Assembly (NCBI RefSeq): GCF_037201965.1
Contig: NZ_CP147518.1
Location: 185,001-249,000, forward strand
DNA: 64,000 nucleotides
Reading direction: 5' to 3'
Source of the DNA: Spirosoma sp. SC4-14
Lineage (GTDB): Bacteria; Bacteroidota; Bacteroidia; Cytophagales; Spirosomataceae
The notes under the pieces are model-generated. The model was not told where the DNA came from. It saw only the letters and a list, made by a program, of their open reading frames with translations, and did not search any database. The position numbers were made by a program, and so were the translations under genes. Positions within the stretch are counted from its first letter, which is position 1; every line of letters starts with the position of its first letter. This document shows, in pieces, positions 45,335 to 54,853 of the stretch.

Positions 45335-45360
45335 AATTTTATTCAAGTATACCCAGTAGT

Positions 45361-45379
45361 ATGCCAAACACTGTACCAG
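45361..45379 (-). promoter_or_regulatory. Possible sigma-54 (-24/-12) promoter of the efflux operon
   Basis: On the minus strand, TGGTACAGTGTTTGGCAT resembles TGGCAC-N5-TTGC, but GG and GC are 11 rather than 10 bases apart and TTGC is changed. It lies 27 bases before the chosen start at 45334. Suggested because a sigma-54 activator is encoded by the same gene cluster; weak on sequence grounds. Confidence 0.3.
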
Positions 45380-45432
45380 AATGTATAGTGTTGATTTTTA
45401 GGTATTTGTATATTTTTATTATCTTTAAAGCC

Positions 45433-45465
45433 GTGCGATTTCGCACAGTCAGTGCGGTTTCAAAC
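45433..45465. promoter_or_regulatory. Candidate upstream activator sites (two TGCG-centred palindromes)
   Basis: GTGCGATTTCGCAC (45433-45446) is a perfect 14-base palindrome. GTGCGGTTTCAAAC (45452-45465) is a degenerate copy 19 bp further on. They lie about 80-110 bp upstream of the efflux operon start, a normal distance for enhancer sites of NtrC-family activators. The link to the response regulator at 37400-38770 is inferred. Confidence 0.4.
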
Positions 45466-45594
45466 AAACCATCCGTAATTTGATAGGCGGTCAGAATAAA
45501 TTGGCAATAGTTCGATACTCATTGAGGAACGGTAAACGTTAAAATTGAACGATAACCGGGTAAAATAGTACTCTATAGTCGCTATTGCCTGTTA

Positions 45595-45602
45595 TAATTT
45601 TG
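45595..45602 (+). promoter_or_regulatory. -7 element of the DUF1549/DUF1553 gene
   Basis: TAATTTTG matches TAnnTTTG and lies 33 bases before the ATG at 45636. No convincing -33 element is visible. Confidence 0.4.
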
Positions 45603-45635
45603 TGAAATCGTATAGTTATTAACTACTCAACTTAT

Positions 45636-48600
45636 ATGTCTGTCTGGTCTGATATACGCCCCCGATCCGTTCTTCTGAGCTTAACGATAGGCTTGCTTGG
45701 TGCGTCGATCTGGCTAACGGCCTGTCAGAATTCAATTGATAAACCTGCCGATATCGTAGCCGCTGAGGCTAAACTCCCCGAAAAAGTTGATTACAACCTG
45801 CATGTTAAGCCGATCTTATCAGACCGGTGTTTTGCCTGTCATGGGCCCGACAGGAATAAGCAGCAGGCCGGGTTGCGGTTAGACACGCCGGAAGGAGCTT
45901 ACGAAGCATTGGCCAAGAGCGGCCATACGGCTATTGTTCCGGGAAATCTGGCTAAAAGTGAATTGGTAAATCGAATTCTTAGCGCCGACCCCGAAGAAAT
46001 GATGCCGACTCCCCAGTCGAACCTGAGTCTGACCACCGAAGAGAAAGCGTTACTGATTCGCTGGGTTGAGCAGGGGGCTGAGTATAAAGAACACTGGTCG
46101 CTCATTGCGCCAACCATGCCCGAACAACCAAAGGTCAAGGACGAAAAATGGGTAAAAAACGACATCGATCGGTTTGTGCTGGCCAAACTGGAAGCCCGCA
46201 ACCTGACTCATGCGCCCGAGGCCGATAAAACAACGTTGCTGCGTCGGGTAAGTCTCGACCTGACCGGATTGCCACCAACCCCGGCAGAAGTCGATGCATT
46301 TCTGGCCGATAAATCGCCCAATGCCTATGAAAAAGTGGTTGATCGGTTACTGAAAAGCCCACACTATGGCGAACGGCAGGCGGTTGAATGGCTCGATGTG
46401 GCCCGGTATGCCGACACGCACGGCTATCAGGACGATGGCCTTCGGACGGTATGGCCCTATCGCGACTGGGTTATTCGTGCCTACAACCGAAATCTTTCCT
46501 TCGATCGGTTTATTACCTGGCAACTGGCCGGTGATTTGTTGCCGAATACAACGAATCCTGCCCATCGGCGCGAACAGCTCATTGCCACGGCCTTCAACCG
46601 AAATCATCAGCAAAGTCAGGAAGGGGGCATTGTTGATGAAGAATACCGAGTTGAGTACGTTGCCGATCGAACCAATACATTTGGGAAAGCCATGCTGGGC
46701 CTAACGGTTGAGTGCGCCCGTTGCCACGACCATAAATACGACCCCATTAGTCAGAAAGATTATTACTCGCTTTTTGCGTTTTTCAATAGCAACAACGACC
46801 GGGGCCAGATTCCCTACAACGGCGAAGCCGCTCCTACCATCACACTCACTAAGCCCGAAACGGATGCCAAACTGAAATTTATCCGGGAGCAGCTTACACC
46901 ACTTGAACAAAAACTGAATCCAAACCGACCCGATTATCAACAGCGATTCGGTAAATGGCTGACAACTGCGCAACAGCGGCCATTATCGACTATAGATTCG
47001 GGTCTGATTGCACATTATACCTTCGACGAAGCCGACCGGACCGACATCAGTGCGTATGTAAAAGCGCAGAACGAAAAAAGAAAGCTGGAAGAGGCAAACC
47101 GCAAAAAAGAAGAGGAAGCCAGAGCTAAGTCGAAAAAACCAGAAGAAAAAAAGCCGGAAAAGAAAGAGGTTGCCAGGCGTAATACCAAAGAAGAACTCTG
47201 GAAAGATCCACGGAATGCCTTTGAAAATACGGTGAACGATACGCTTCCGGCGCGGTTGGGTGGCGATCCCGATAAAGTGCCCTATGCTGTGCCAGGGCGT
47301 TTTGGTAAAGCACGTTATCTACCCGGCGATAGCTATATCGAGTTGCCCAGAAATTTCGGCGTTTTTGAGCAAAATCAGCCATTTACAGTAAGTAGCTGGT
47401 TTAATCTGGCAAAGCCAAACATGGCACTTACGTTGATGGGCCGCACGACTGGCCCGATGGATGGACAACGCGGCTATCAGCTCGATTTGCTGGCCGACGG
47501 GCGATTGAAATTAACATTTAGCCACGTGTGGCCTGCCAATGCAATCGATATTGAATCGATTGATAAAGTGCCAGTGCACCAGTGGTTTCAGGTTGCTTTT
47601 GCCTACAATGGCCTGGGGAAAGCCAATGGGTTGATGCTATATCTGAATGGTAAACCCATGCGGACGAAGGTCCTGACCGACAACCTGATTCATAGTACTG
47701 TTTATGGTAAAGACCGCACGCACTGGGCACAACATTCGTTCTACGTGGGCCGAATGCATGATTATTTCTACAAAGATTTTGCTGTCGATGAACTGCGAAT
47801 CTATGATCGATGCCTAGCACCGTTGGAAATGCCCAAACTAGCCGGACAACCTGATGCGCTTGCGGCAGCGCTGCGTACGCCAGTCTCGAACCGTACGCCT
47901 TCGCAACGAACGGGATTGTACACGTACTACGTAACAACCAAGGACCCGATTTACCGTCGGGAGTTTGACGAGGCTATGAAACTGAGGGGCGAACAAATCA
48001 TGCTCTACACTAATTCTGACCAGGTGATGGTGATGCACGAACGCTCGGAGCCGCGCATAACCCACTTGTTGAAACGAGGAGCCTATGATGCTCCCGGCGA
48101 GGTTGTAGCACCTGCCGTATTGCATAGCATGACGCCAATTCCTGACGATTTGCCCAAAAACCGCCTTGGATTGGCCAAATGGTTGCTTTTGCCCGAAAAC
48201 CCCTTGTTCAGCCGGGTAATGGTTAATCGGATGTGGCAGCAATATTTCGGACAGGGCCTGGCCAAAAACAGCGATGATTTTGGCAATCAGGGGGCACTTC
48301 CCAGTCACCCTGAGCTTTTAGATTATCTGGCCGTACGTTTCCGCGAAGGAACGGGGCAGCCCGGCTCTGCGTGGAATGCTAAGGCTATGCACAAGCTCAT
48401 CGTAATGTCGGCAACCTACCGACAGGCGTCCAGTGTATCGGAAAAAGCGCGGGAGGCCGACCCCGACAATGTGTTTCTGTCGCGTGGTCCCAGCTACCGA
48501 ATGTCGGCCGAGCAGGTGCGAGACAATGCCCTGGCAGCCAGTGGTTTGCTGAATCAACGGGTTGGCGGACCAAGTGTTCATCCGTATCAACCTGCCGGAA

Positions 48601-49169
48601 TCTGGGAAGCACTGGCAACCCGAAACGCGGTAAAATATGTGCAAAATCATGGCGACAGTTTATATCGACGGTCAATGTACACAATCTGGAAGCGGAGTTC
48701 CCCGCCACCCATGATGCTCAATTTCGATGCCGCCGAGCGGCATACGTGCATTGTGAAACGCCAGAAAACCAGTACGCCTTTGCAGGCATTGGTAACGCTC
48801 AATGATCCGCAATTTGTTGAAGCGGCTCGTGTGCTGGCTCAGAAGAGTCCTCTCCGCCCCCAAAAGGGGGACGTTCCGCAGCAGGATTTGGCGCGTCAGC
48901 AAACCCCTTCTTTGGGAGCGGAGAAGGCCATCGACTATTTCTTCAAAGCGGTGATCAGTCGTCCGGCCCGGCCCGAAGAAGTGAAGCTCATACAGCAGTT
49001 ATATGCTGAAGAGCTCGACGATTTCAAAACAAACCCGAAGCGAGCCAGCGAACTGTTGTCGGTGGGTGAATACCCGGTCGATAAAACGCGGAATCCGGTG
49101 GAGCTTGCTGCCTGGACCGTAGTGACGAGTACTATAATGAATTTCGACGAAGCAATTATTAAACGCTAA
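45636..49169 (+). CDS. Cytochrome-domain lipoprotein with DUF1549, LamG-like and DUF1553 domains, 1177 aa
   Basis: A lipoprotein signal ends at LTAC (Cys30). A PSCyt1 domain follows with haem motif CFACH (65-69) and KQQAGLRLDTPEGAY, then DUF1549 (PSCyt2) with a second CxxCH (CARCHDHKYDP, from about 360), a charged Lys/Glu coiled segment (about 490-520), a LamG-like sandwich (about 560-730) and DUF1553 (PSD1, about 830-1170). This architecture is typical of Planctomycetes and also found in Cytophagales, always beside DUF1501. About 25 residues (around 1072-1098) are encoded by an inserted palindromic repeat. The biochemical role is unproven; sugar or sulfated polysaccharide oxidation has been suggested for relatives. 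Confidence 0.9.
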   Translation: MSVWSDIRPRSVLLSLTIGLLGASIWLTACQNSIDKPADIVAAEAKLPEKVDYNLHVKPILSDRCFACHGPDRNKQQAGLRLDTPEGAYEALAKSGHTAIVPGNLAKSELVNRILSADPEEMMPTPQSNLSLTTEEKALLIRWVEQGAEYKEHWSLIAPTMPEQPKVKDEKWVKNDIDRFVLAKLEARNLTHAPEADKTTLLRRVSLDLTGLPPTPAEVDAFLADKSPNAYEKVVDRLLKSPHYGERQAVEWLDVARYADTHGYQDDGLRTVWPYRDWVIRAYNRNLSFDRFITWQLAGDLLPNTTNPAHRREQLIATAFNRNHQQSQEGGIVDEEYRVEYVADRTNTFGKAMLGLTVECARCHDHKYDPISQKDYYSLFAFFNSNNDRGQIPYNGEAAPTITLTKPETDAKLKFIREQLTPLEQKLNPNRPDYQQRFGKWLTTAQQRPLSTIDSGLIAHYTFDEADRTDISAYVKAQNEKRKLEEANRKKEEEARAKSKKPEEKKPEKKEVARRNTKEELWKDPRNAFENTVNDTLPARLGGDPDKVPYAVPGRFGKARYLPGDSYIELPRNFGVFEQNQPFTVSSWFNLAKPNMALTLMGRTTGPMDGQRGYQLDLLADGRLKLTFSHVWPANAIDIESIDKVPVHQWFQVAFAYNGLGKANGLMLYLNGKPMRTKVLTDNLIHSTVYGKDRTHWAQHSFYVGRMHDYFYKDFAVDELRIYDRCLAPLEMPKLAGQPDALAAALRTPVSNRTPSQRTGLYTYYVTTKDPIYRREFDEAMKLRGEQIMLYTNSDQVMVMHERSEPRITHLLKRGAYDAPGEVVAPAVLHSMTPIPDDLPKNRLGLAKWLLLPENPLFSRVMVNRMWQQYFGQGLAKNSDDFGNQGALPSHPELLDYLAVRFREGTGQPGSAWNAKAMHKLIVMSATYRQASSVSEKAREADPDNVFLSRGPSYRMSAEQVRDNALAASGLLNQRVGGPSVHPYQPAGIWEALATRNAVKYVQNHGDSLYRRSMYTIWKRSSPPPMMLNFDAAERHTCIVKRQKTSTPLQALVTLNDPQFVEAARVLAQKSPLRPQKGDVPQQDLARQQTPSLGAEKAIDYFFKAVISRPARPEEVKLIQQLYAEELDDFKTNPKRASELLSVGEYPVDKTRNPVELAAWTVVTSTIMNFDEAIIKR
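48850..48928. repeat. REPIN-like palindromic pair inside a coding sequence (family 1)
   Basis: A unit with core CCCCCAAAAGGGGG (about 48850-48872) faces a degenerate inverted unit (CCCCTTCTTTGGGAGCGGAG, about 48904-48923). The outer words CTCTCCGC and GCGGAGAAG are also inverted. It is read in frame as PLRPQKGDVPQQ and following residues. Confidence 0.75.
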
Positions 49170-49234
49170 GGGCATAGGGCTAAGGGTTACTCCTCCGCTC
49201 CAAGCCCCGCGCCCTCCGCCCCAAGCCCCAGCCA

Positions 49235-50686
49235 ATGGACATTCAGGACGAAATACACGATCAATTAAGTCGCCGGACGTTTTTAGGCCAGACCAGTGCA
49301 GGTTTGGGAACTATTGCTCTGGCTTCGCTATTAAATCCGGGCCATTTGTTTGGCGGTACGGCTCCCGGCGAAAATCCACCAGTAGGAAAGCCGCATTTCC
49401 CGCCCAAAGTAAAGCGGATCATCTACCTCTTTCAGAGTGGAGCGCCGTCGCAACTCGAACTGTTCGATTATAAGCCGAAACTCGAAGCGATGTGGGGGCA
49501 GGATTTGCCCGAGTCGGTTCGGAAAGGGCAGCGACTGACGGGGATGACCGCTGGCCAAAGTCGATTTCCGCTGGCAGCATCGAAATATAAATTTGCTCAG
49601 TATGGTCCCGGCCGGATGTGGATTAGCGAACTGTTACCGCATACTGCCCGTATTGCCGACGACCTGACGTTTGTTCGGTCGTTACATACCGAAGCCATCA
49701 ATCATGATCCCGCCATCACCTTTTTTCAGACGGGTAGCCAGCAGGCCGGCCGGCCGAGTTTTGGTTCCTGGGTTAGCTATGGACTGGGTTCCGATAACCA
49801 GAACTTGCCCGCTTTTGTGGTATTACTCTCGAAAGGCCGCGACGGCGACCAGCCGCTGTATGCCAAGCTCTGGAGTAATGGATTTCTGCCATCGGTACAT
49901 CAGGGCGTCGTTTTTCGGTCGGGCCCCGATCCGGTGTATTATCTCAACAATCCGCCCGGTATCGACAAAACCAGCCGTCGGCGTATGCTCGATTACCTGA
50001 CCAAACTGCATCAGGAGCAATACAAGCATGTGCTCGACCCAGAAATTAATAGCCGGATGGCCCAATACGAAATGGCCTACCGGATGCAAACATCCGTTCC
50101 CGAAACGCTCGATATATCGAAGGAGCCGGAGTACATTTTCGATATGTACGGCCCCGAAAGCCGAAAGCCCGGTACGTTTGCTGCCAATTGCCTGCTGGCC
50201 CGGAAGCTGGTCGAAAAAGACGTAAAGTTTGTGCAGCTATACCATCAGGGGTGGGATCAACACGGTAATTTGCCCAACGATATTAAGATTCAGACCAAAA
50301 GCGTCGACCAGCCTTCGGCGGCCCTGATTATGGATCTAAAACAGCGCGGCTTGCTCGACGATACGCTGGTGATCTGGGGGGGCGAGTTTGGCCGGGGCGC
50401 TTATTCGCAGGGCAAACTTACCCGCGATAATTACGGTCGCGACCACCATCCGCGTGCGTTTTCGGTCTGGATGGCCGGGGCTGGTGTAAAAAAAGGGCTG
50501 GTCTACGGCGAAACCGACGATTTCGGCTACAATGTTATCCGCGAGCCAGTTCATGTGCATGATTTTCAGGCAACCATTCTACATCTGATGGGCATCGATC
50601 ACGAAAAACTAACCTTCAAGAGCCAGGGCCGTCGCTATCGCCTGACCGACGTGCATGGTAAGGTGGTGAAACCGTTGCTGGTGTAG
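49235..50686 (+). CDS. DUF1501 family protein, Tat-exported
   Basis: A twin-arginine signal (SRRTFLGQTSAGLGTIALAS) leads a sulfatase-like alkaline-phosphatase-superfamily fold: IIYLFQSGAPSQLELFDYKP, TFVRSLHTEAINHDPA, WGGEFGRGAYSQG, and YGRDHHPRAFSVWMAGAGVK. At 483 aa it has the normal DUF1501 length. It follows the DUF1549/DUF1553 gene after 65 bp in the usual gene pair, so the two products are expected to work together in the periplasm. The exact reaction is unknown. Confidence 0.93.
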   Translation: MDIQDEIHDQLSRRTFLGQTSAGLGTIALASLLNPGHLFGGTAPGENPPVGKPHFPPKVKRIIYLFQSGAPSQLELFDYKPKLEAMWGQDLPESVRKGQRLTGMTAGQSRFPLAASKYKFAQYGPGRMWISELLPHTARIADDLTFVRSLHTEAINHDPAITFFQTGSQQAGRPSFGSWVSYGLGSDNQNLPAFVVLLSKGRDGDQPLYAKLWSNGFLPSVHQGVVFRSGPDPVYYLNNPPGIDKTSRRRMLDYLTKLHQEQYKHVLDPEINSRMAQYEMAYRMQTSVPETLDISKEPEYIFDMYGPESRKPGTFAANCLLARKLVEKDVKFVQLYHQGWDQHGNLPNDIKIQTKSVDQPSAALIMDLKQRGLLDDTLVIWGGEFGRGAYSQGKLTRDNYGRDHHPRAFSVWMAGAGVKKGLVYGETDDFGYNVIREPVHVHDFQATILHLMGIDHEKLTFKSQGRRYRLTDVHGKVVKPLLV

Positions 50687-50742
50687 ACAATTGTTCCGCC
50701 AAATTTGCTATCTTGTTTCTTCAACTTAGGGAGTATAAGCTT

Positions 50743-51363
50743 ATGGAGGCTGTTGGTCTTAAACTGCCGGATCAACTTAGTGAGGATGAGTTGCTGCGTT
50801 TGCCTGCAACGTGGGAGGAGTATATCGCTTTGGTTGATGAGGCTCCTTACACGATTCAGTTTTTAAACGGCGAACTAATTATGAGTCAGCCGACGGATAC
50901 TCACGAAATTAGTGTCGGCATGTTAATTTGGTTGTTCAACAATATGTATATAGATCAGCCTGACTATCGTGTACTTGGAAGCAACGTAAAAATTGCAATT
51001 CCTGGTTATGACAGCGACTTTAATGCAGATGCATCAGTTGTACGAGGACCTTCTGAATATGGTACAACAACAGCCGGAGCTGTATCGAAAGCCCGTATCA
51101 AAAATCCCGAAATTGTAGTAGAAGTTCTCTCGAAGAGTACCCGCAAATTCGACATGGGGGAGAAGCTAAGCTACTATAAACTGATTCCTTCATTACAACA
51201 TATTTTGCTGATCGATCAGACCCGCCCATTTGCGTCGGTGTATTCGCGTACGGGCGTCCCCGACGAATGGCTCAACCATGACTATCGCACACTCGACTCC
51301 GTCGTGCGGCTGGGAACTGTCGAACTGCCCATGGAAGCCATTTATCGTAAAATTGTATTCTGA
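50743..51363 (+). CDS. Uma2 family (DUF820) PD-(D/E)XK nuclease-like protein
   Basis: Uma2 proteins have a restriction-endonuclease-like fold and unknown biological role. Motifs are YTIQFLNGELIMSQPTDTHE near the N-terminus, DFNADASVVRGPSEYG and NPEIVVEVLSKSTRKFDMGE followed by KLSYYKLIPSLQHILLID. I chose ATG 50743 (MEAVGLKLPDQ, 206 aa); an upstream TTG would add ten residues. It is between DUF1501 and a VOC gene on the same strand. Confidence 0.88.
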   Translation: MEAVGLKLPDQLSEDELLRLPATWEEYIALVDEAPYTIQFLNGELIMSQPTDTHEISVGMLIWLFNNMYIDQPDYRVLGSNVKIAIPGYDSDFNADASVVRGPSEYGTTTAGAVSKARIKNPEIVVEVLSKSTRKFDMGEKLSYYKLIPSLQHILLIDQTRPFASVYSRTGVPDEWLNHDYRTLDSVVRLGTVELPMEAIYRKIVF

Positions 51364-51382
51364 TCATTCCAGGGAAGCTCAG

Positions 51383-51748
51383 ATGATTCACTTCAAACGC
51401 TTAGACCACGTTTTACTGTCGATCCCGGAAGGCGAAACCGAAAACGCCCGCACGTTTTATAGCCAGGTGCTGGGCCTGACCGAAATTCCCGGTAACCATC
51501 CGAGTGGGGCCATCTGGTTCGAAATTGCCGACATTCAACTCCATATTCGCGAAGAAGCAGGGCCTGCTTATCGTTCCAAACGACATCCTGCCTTTGAAAT
51601 TACCAACCTTGAACAAGCCCGGCAGGAGCTAGCACAACAGGGATGCGAAATCGAATATTCGTCGGAAATCGACGGTCGGCAGCGGTTCTTTATTCGCGAT
51701 CCTTTTGATAATCGAATCGAGTTTCTGGAGTTTGTGACAGCCGCCTAA
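51383..51748 (+). CDS. VOC (glyoxalase/bleomycin resistance) family protein
   Basis: The 121-aa protein reads MIHFKRLDHVLLSIPEGETE, then ARTFYSQVLGLTEIP, with metal-site-type residues H9, and QLHIREE and NRIEFLEF later. It has a single VOC module of two beta-alpha-beta-beta-beta repeats. The start is ATG 51383, 19 bp after the Uma2 stop. The specific substrate is unknown. Confidence 0.9.
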   Translation: MIHFKRLDHVLLSIPEGETENARTFYSQVLGLTEIPGNHPSGAIWFEIADIQLHIREEAGPAYRSKRHPAFEITNLEQARQELAQQGCEIEYSSEIDGRQRFFIRDPFDNRIEFLEFVTAA

Positions 51749-51789
51749 ATTCGCGAAAACATCCCATTACATTTTGTCTGAATCAATTT

Positions 51790-51836
51790 AGGTCTTTACT
51801 TAGAACCGAGACTCGGCGTTAAGTAAAGACCTTTTT
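51790..51836 (+). terminator. Terminator after the VOC gene
   Basis: AGGTCTTTACTTA (51790-51802) pairs exactly with TAAGTAAAGACCT (51820-51832), followed by a U run. This is a clear intrinsic terminator for the Uma2-VOC unit. Confidence 0.85.
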
Positions 51837-51937
51837 GTGGTTAGTAAATTCTGACAGAAAAGACAAAACCGATGCTCGGGGAATAGAAAATCAGTCGGTC
51901 AGAGAACTATTCATGACCGAAAAATTGCTTTAGACCA

Positions 51938-53047
51938 ATGCAACAGGAATTGGAATCATGGATACGGGCCGTTATTCGCTGGTTCGGATACGTGCCGAAT
52001 CGTGATCTATCGGGTTGGGTACTACTGATTATATCGATCATACTGGGCGTAATTGTCGATGTAATCGTTACACAGACAATACGCTTTATTGTCCGGCGAC
52101 GACCTTTCCAAACACTGGCCATCCTGACAAAACACGCACGCTGGGCGTTCTGGGTGTTTGTGCCGTCCTTATTCTTTTTGCTGGCTACTAATATTCAATC
52201 GGCCCGGTTTCTGCGCCGACATCCTATAGCCGATAAAACCGCCGAAGTCGTTTTTCTGGTTACGGCAACCTGGCTGATCGTCAACCTGCTGAAAGTGGGC
52301 GAATTACTGCTGATTCGTCAGTACGATACGACGAAAGATGTCAACCTATCGCAGCGGAAGTTTGTCACGCAGGTACGTTTTGTTCGTCGGTTGGTGGCCA
52401 TTTCCATCATCATTATCGGTGTATCGCTCATATTGATTTCCTTTCAGGGTAGCCGTAAGGTTGGGTTGAGCGTGCTTACCTCTGCTGGGGTGGTGTCGGT
52501 CGTAATTGGCTTTGCGGCTCAGAAAACGCTGGCCAATTTGCTGGCGGGTATTCAGATTGCCTTTAACCAGCAAATCCGGCTCGACGATGCCGTTGTGGTC
52601 GAAAAAGAGTGGGGCCGTATTGAGGAGATCAATCTGACAAGCGTAATTGTACGGGTTTGGGACCGGCGACGGTTGATTTTGCCCATCACCTACTTCGTCG
52701 AAAACCCGTTCGAGAACTGGACCCGCTCCGATGCGTCTATTATCGGGGCTATTCTGCTTTATCTGGATTACAACGTACCGGTCGAAAAAATCCGGGAAAA
52801 AGCGCGGGAAATAGCCGAAAACGACCCGCTCTGGACGGGCGAGAGCTTTGCCGTACAGGTTACCGATACGTTACCAACCTGCATACAGGTACGGGTGCTT
52901 GTATCGGCGCAGGATTCACCATCGGCCTTTGACCTGCGTTGTCACATGCGCGAACAACTCATCGCCTTCATCCGCGACGAATACCCACAAAGCCTGCCCC
53001 AAACCCGCCTGATGCTGGCCGAAGAGTTGAAGAATAAAGAGGTGTAA
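51938..53047 (+). CDS. Mechanosensitive channel, MscS family
   Basis: Four to five membrane segments occupy the first 210 residues. The pore-lining helix and following beta domain are typical of MscS: VLTSAGVVSVVIGFAAQKTL, then ANLLAGIQIAFNQQIRLDD and VEEINLTSVIVRVWD-like residues. The sequence given in the gene is EKEWGRIEEINLTSVIVRVW. At 369 aa it is of the small-conductance YnaI/YbdG-type size. It should open on membrane tension to release solutes. Confidence 0.9.
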   Translation: MQQELESWIRAVIRWFGYVPNRDLSGWVLLIISIILGVIVDVIVTQTIRFIVRRRPFQTLAILTKHARWAFWVFVPSLFFLLATNIQSARFLRRHPIADKTAEVVFLVTATWLIVNLLKVGELLLIRQYDTTKDVNLSQRKFVTQVRFVRRLVAISIIIIGVSLILISFQGSRKVGLSVLTSAGVVSVVIGFAAQKTLANLLAGIQIAFNQQIRLDDAVVVEKEWGRIEEINLTSVIVRVWDRRRLILPITYFVENPFENWTRSDASIIGAILLYLDYNVPVEKIREKAREIAENDPLWTGESFAVQVTDTLPTCIQVRVLVSAQDSPSAFDLRCHMREQLIAFIRDEYPQSLPQTRLMLAEELKNKEV

Positions 53048-53107
53048 CTGAGTGATTGAGCGATTTGCTGCTCCGAAGGTCCGGCTAATCATTCAATCAC
53101 TCATTCG
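53048..53107. repeat. AT-rich inverted repeat between convergent genes (family 2)
   Basis: CTGAGTGATTGAGCGATTTG near 53048-53067 is answered by an inverted arm at 53084-53107 (GCTAATCATTCAATCACTCA and flank). It lies downstream of the MscS gene and of glpK, which converge, and may serve both as a terminator. Confidence 0.65.
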
Positions 53108-53142
53108 TTTTACGCCAACGACAGCAAACAAATGGCTTTCAG

Positions 53143-54651
53143 TTATTCTTCCCAGCCAAACGAGCGCTCGATGGCTTTTTGCCAGCCGCGCATGAGCCGT
53201 TTCCGCTGTGCGTCGTCCATATTGGGTTCATAGGTGCGCGCAACGCCCCAGTTCTGGCGAAGGTCGTCCAGATTTTGCCAGTAGCCAACAGCCAGCCCGG
53301 CAGCATAGGCGGCACCTAAGGCGGTGGTTTCGGTCATTTTTGGGCAGATAACCGGCCCATTCAGCACATCGGCCTGAAACTGCATCAGCAACGAATTGAC
53401 CACCATACCGCCATCGACCCGGAGTGAACTCAGCGGGACGCCCGCATCCTGCTCCATTGCCCGCACTACATCGACCGTCTGGTAGGCGGTTGCTTCCAGA
53501 ACGGCACGGGCAATATGGCCTTTGTTGACAAAACGAGTCAGACCGGCAATGATACCTCTGGCGTCGGCTTTCCAGTGTGGCGCATACAATCCCGAAAAGG
53601 CCGGAACGAAGTAAGCTCCACCATTGTCGTCGACCGACCGGGCCAGTGCCTCAATATCAGTACTCTTTTTAATGATGCCGAGGTTGTCGCGCAGCCATTG
53701 CACCAGCGCGCCCGTAATGGCTACACTGCCTTCGAGCGCGTAGTGGACAGGTTCGTTCTCGAACTGATAGGCCACGGTAGTGAGCAAGCCGTAGTTCGAT
53801 TCGCGCAGTTCGGTACCGGTGTTCATCAATAGAAAGCAACCGGTTCCGTAGGTATTCTTAGCCTGACCGGGCTCATAACAGGTTTGTCCAACCAGGGCCG
53901 CTTGCTGATCGCCCAGAATCCCGGCAATGGGTACACCGGGCAGTACTTCGGAGGCCACCGTTCCATAAACGCTGCTACTCGGCCGAATCTGGGGCAACAT
54001 AGCCGATGGAACCGTAAAGGCGTCGAGTAGCGCAGCGTCCCAGCTAAGGGTTCGGATGTTCATAAGCTGGGTTCGGCTGGCGTTCGTAACATCGGTGAGG
54101 TGCAGTCCGCCGTTTGGACCACCAGTCAGATTCCAGACCACAAAGGTGTCCATATTGCCAAAGAGCGCATCGCCCCGTTCGGCGTCGGCTCGCAGACCCG
54201 GCACGTTGTCGAGTAGCCATTTTACTTTCAGGCTGCTGAAATACGTTGTTAGCGGCAGCCCGGTCTGAGCGCGAAACCGATCCTGACCCGCTGAGCCACC
54301 TTCTTTGGCAAACTGATTGACCAGGTCGGCCGTGCGCATATCCTGCCAGACAATGGCATTGTAGTACGGCTTTCCGGTTCGTCGGTTCCAGACAACAGTC
54401 GTTTCGCGCTGGTTGGTGATGCCAATGGCAACAATGTCCTGTGTAGACAGTTTAGCTTTGATACGCGCCAGGGCGACAACTTCCAGCGTATTGCGCCAGA
54501 TTTCTTCCGGGTCATGTTCGACCCAGCCGGGTTGTGGGTAAATCTGTTTATGTTCTTTCTGAGCCAGCGATACAATCTGGCCTTGCCGGTCGAACACAAT
54601 GCAGCGGGTACTGGTGGTGCCCTGATCAATGGCAGCTACGAATTTGGGCAT
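53143..54651 (-). CDS. glpK: Glycerol kinase
   Basis: This cytosolic FGGY-family kinase forms sn-glycerol 3-phosphate from glycerol and ATP. The ATPase motifs are [19 protein letters not shown] near residue 5, [46 protein letters not shown] and a C-terminal GLAVGYW. I chose ATG 54651 ([11 protein letters not shown], 502 aa), because the preceding thirty codons of the longer frame have no homologous residues. It stands alone, without glpF or glpD nearby. Confidence 0.96.
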   Translation of the reverse strand: MPKFVAAIDQGTTSTRCIVFDRQGQIVSLAQKEHKQIYPQPGWVEHDPEEIWRNTLEVVALARIKAKLSTQDIVAIGITNQRETTVVWNRRTGKPYYNAIVWQDMRTADLVNQFAKEGGSAGQDRFRAQTGLPLTTYFSSLKVKWLLDNVPGLRADAERGDALFGNMDTFVVWNLTGGPNGGLHLTDVTNASRTQLMNIRTLSWDAALLDAFTVPSAMLPQIRPSSSVYGTVASEVLPGVPIAGILGDQQAALVGQTCYEPGQAKNTYGTGCFLLMNTGTELRESNYGLLTTVAYQFENEPVHYALEGSVAITGALVQWLRDNLGIIKKSTDIEALARSVDDNGGAYFVPAFSGLYAPHWKADARGIIAGLTRFVNKGHIARAVLEATAYQTVDVVRAMEQDAGVPLSSLRVDGGMVVNSLLMQFQADVLNGPVICPKMTETTALGAAYAAGLAVGYWQNLDDLRQNWGVARTYEPNMDDAQRKRLMRGWQKAIERSFGWEE

Positions 54652-54853
54652 AGGAAAGTAGGAATAGTCCGAAACAAGTAAATGTAATAGGGGTGGCAAT
54701 TTACTCGGATTGATGTGTAACTTGCCAATGCTGCTGATCAAGTTTTTTGATCCGAAACAATCTTCAATAAATACAGATTGTATTCGTTAAAAGTTAGACC
54801 CGCCCAAAATTCTCTTATCTTGGGCGTGAAAATGCCTTTGCTTCATTATCTAT

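Noticed and set aside
54652..54741. N-terminal extension of glycerol kinase by 30 residues
   Set aside because: Glycerol kinases begin just before the AIDQGTTS motif; the extension is non-conserved upstream sequence.
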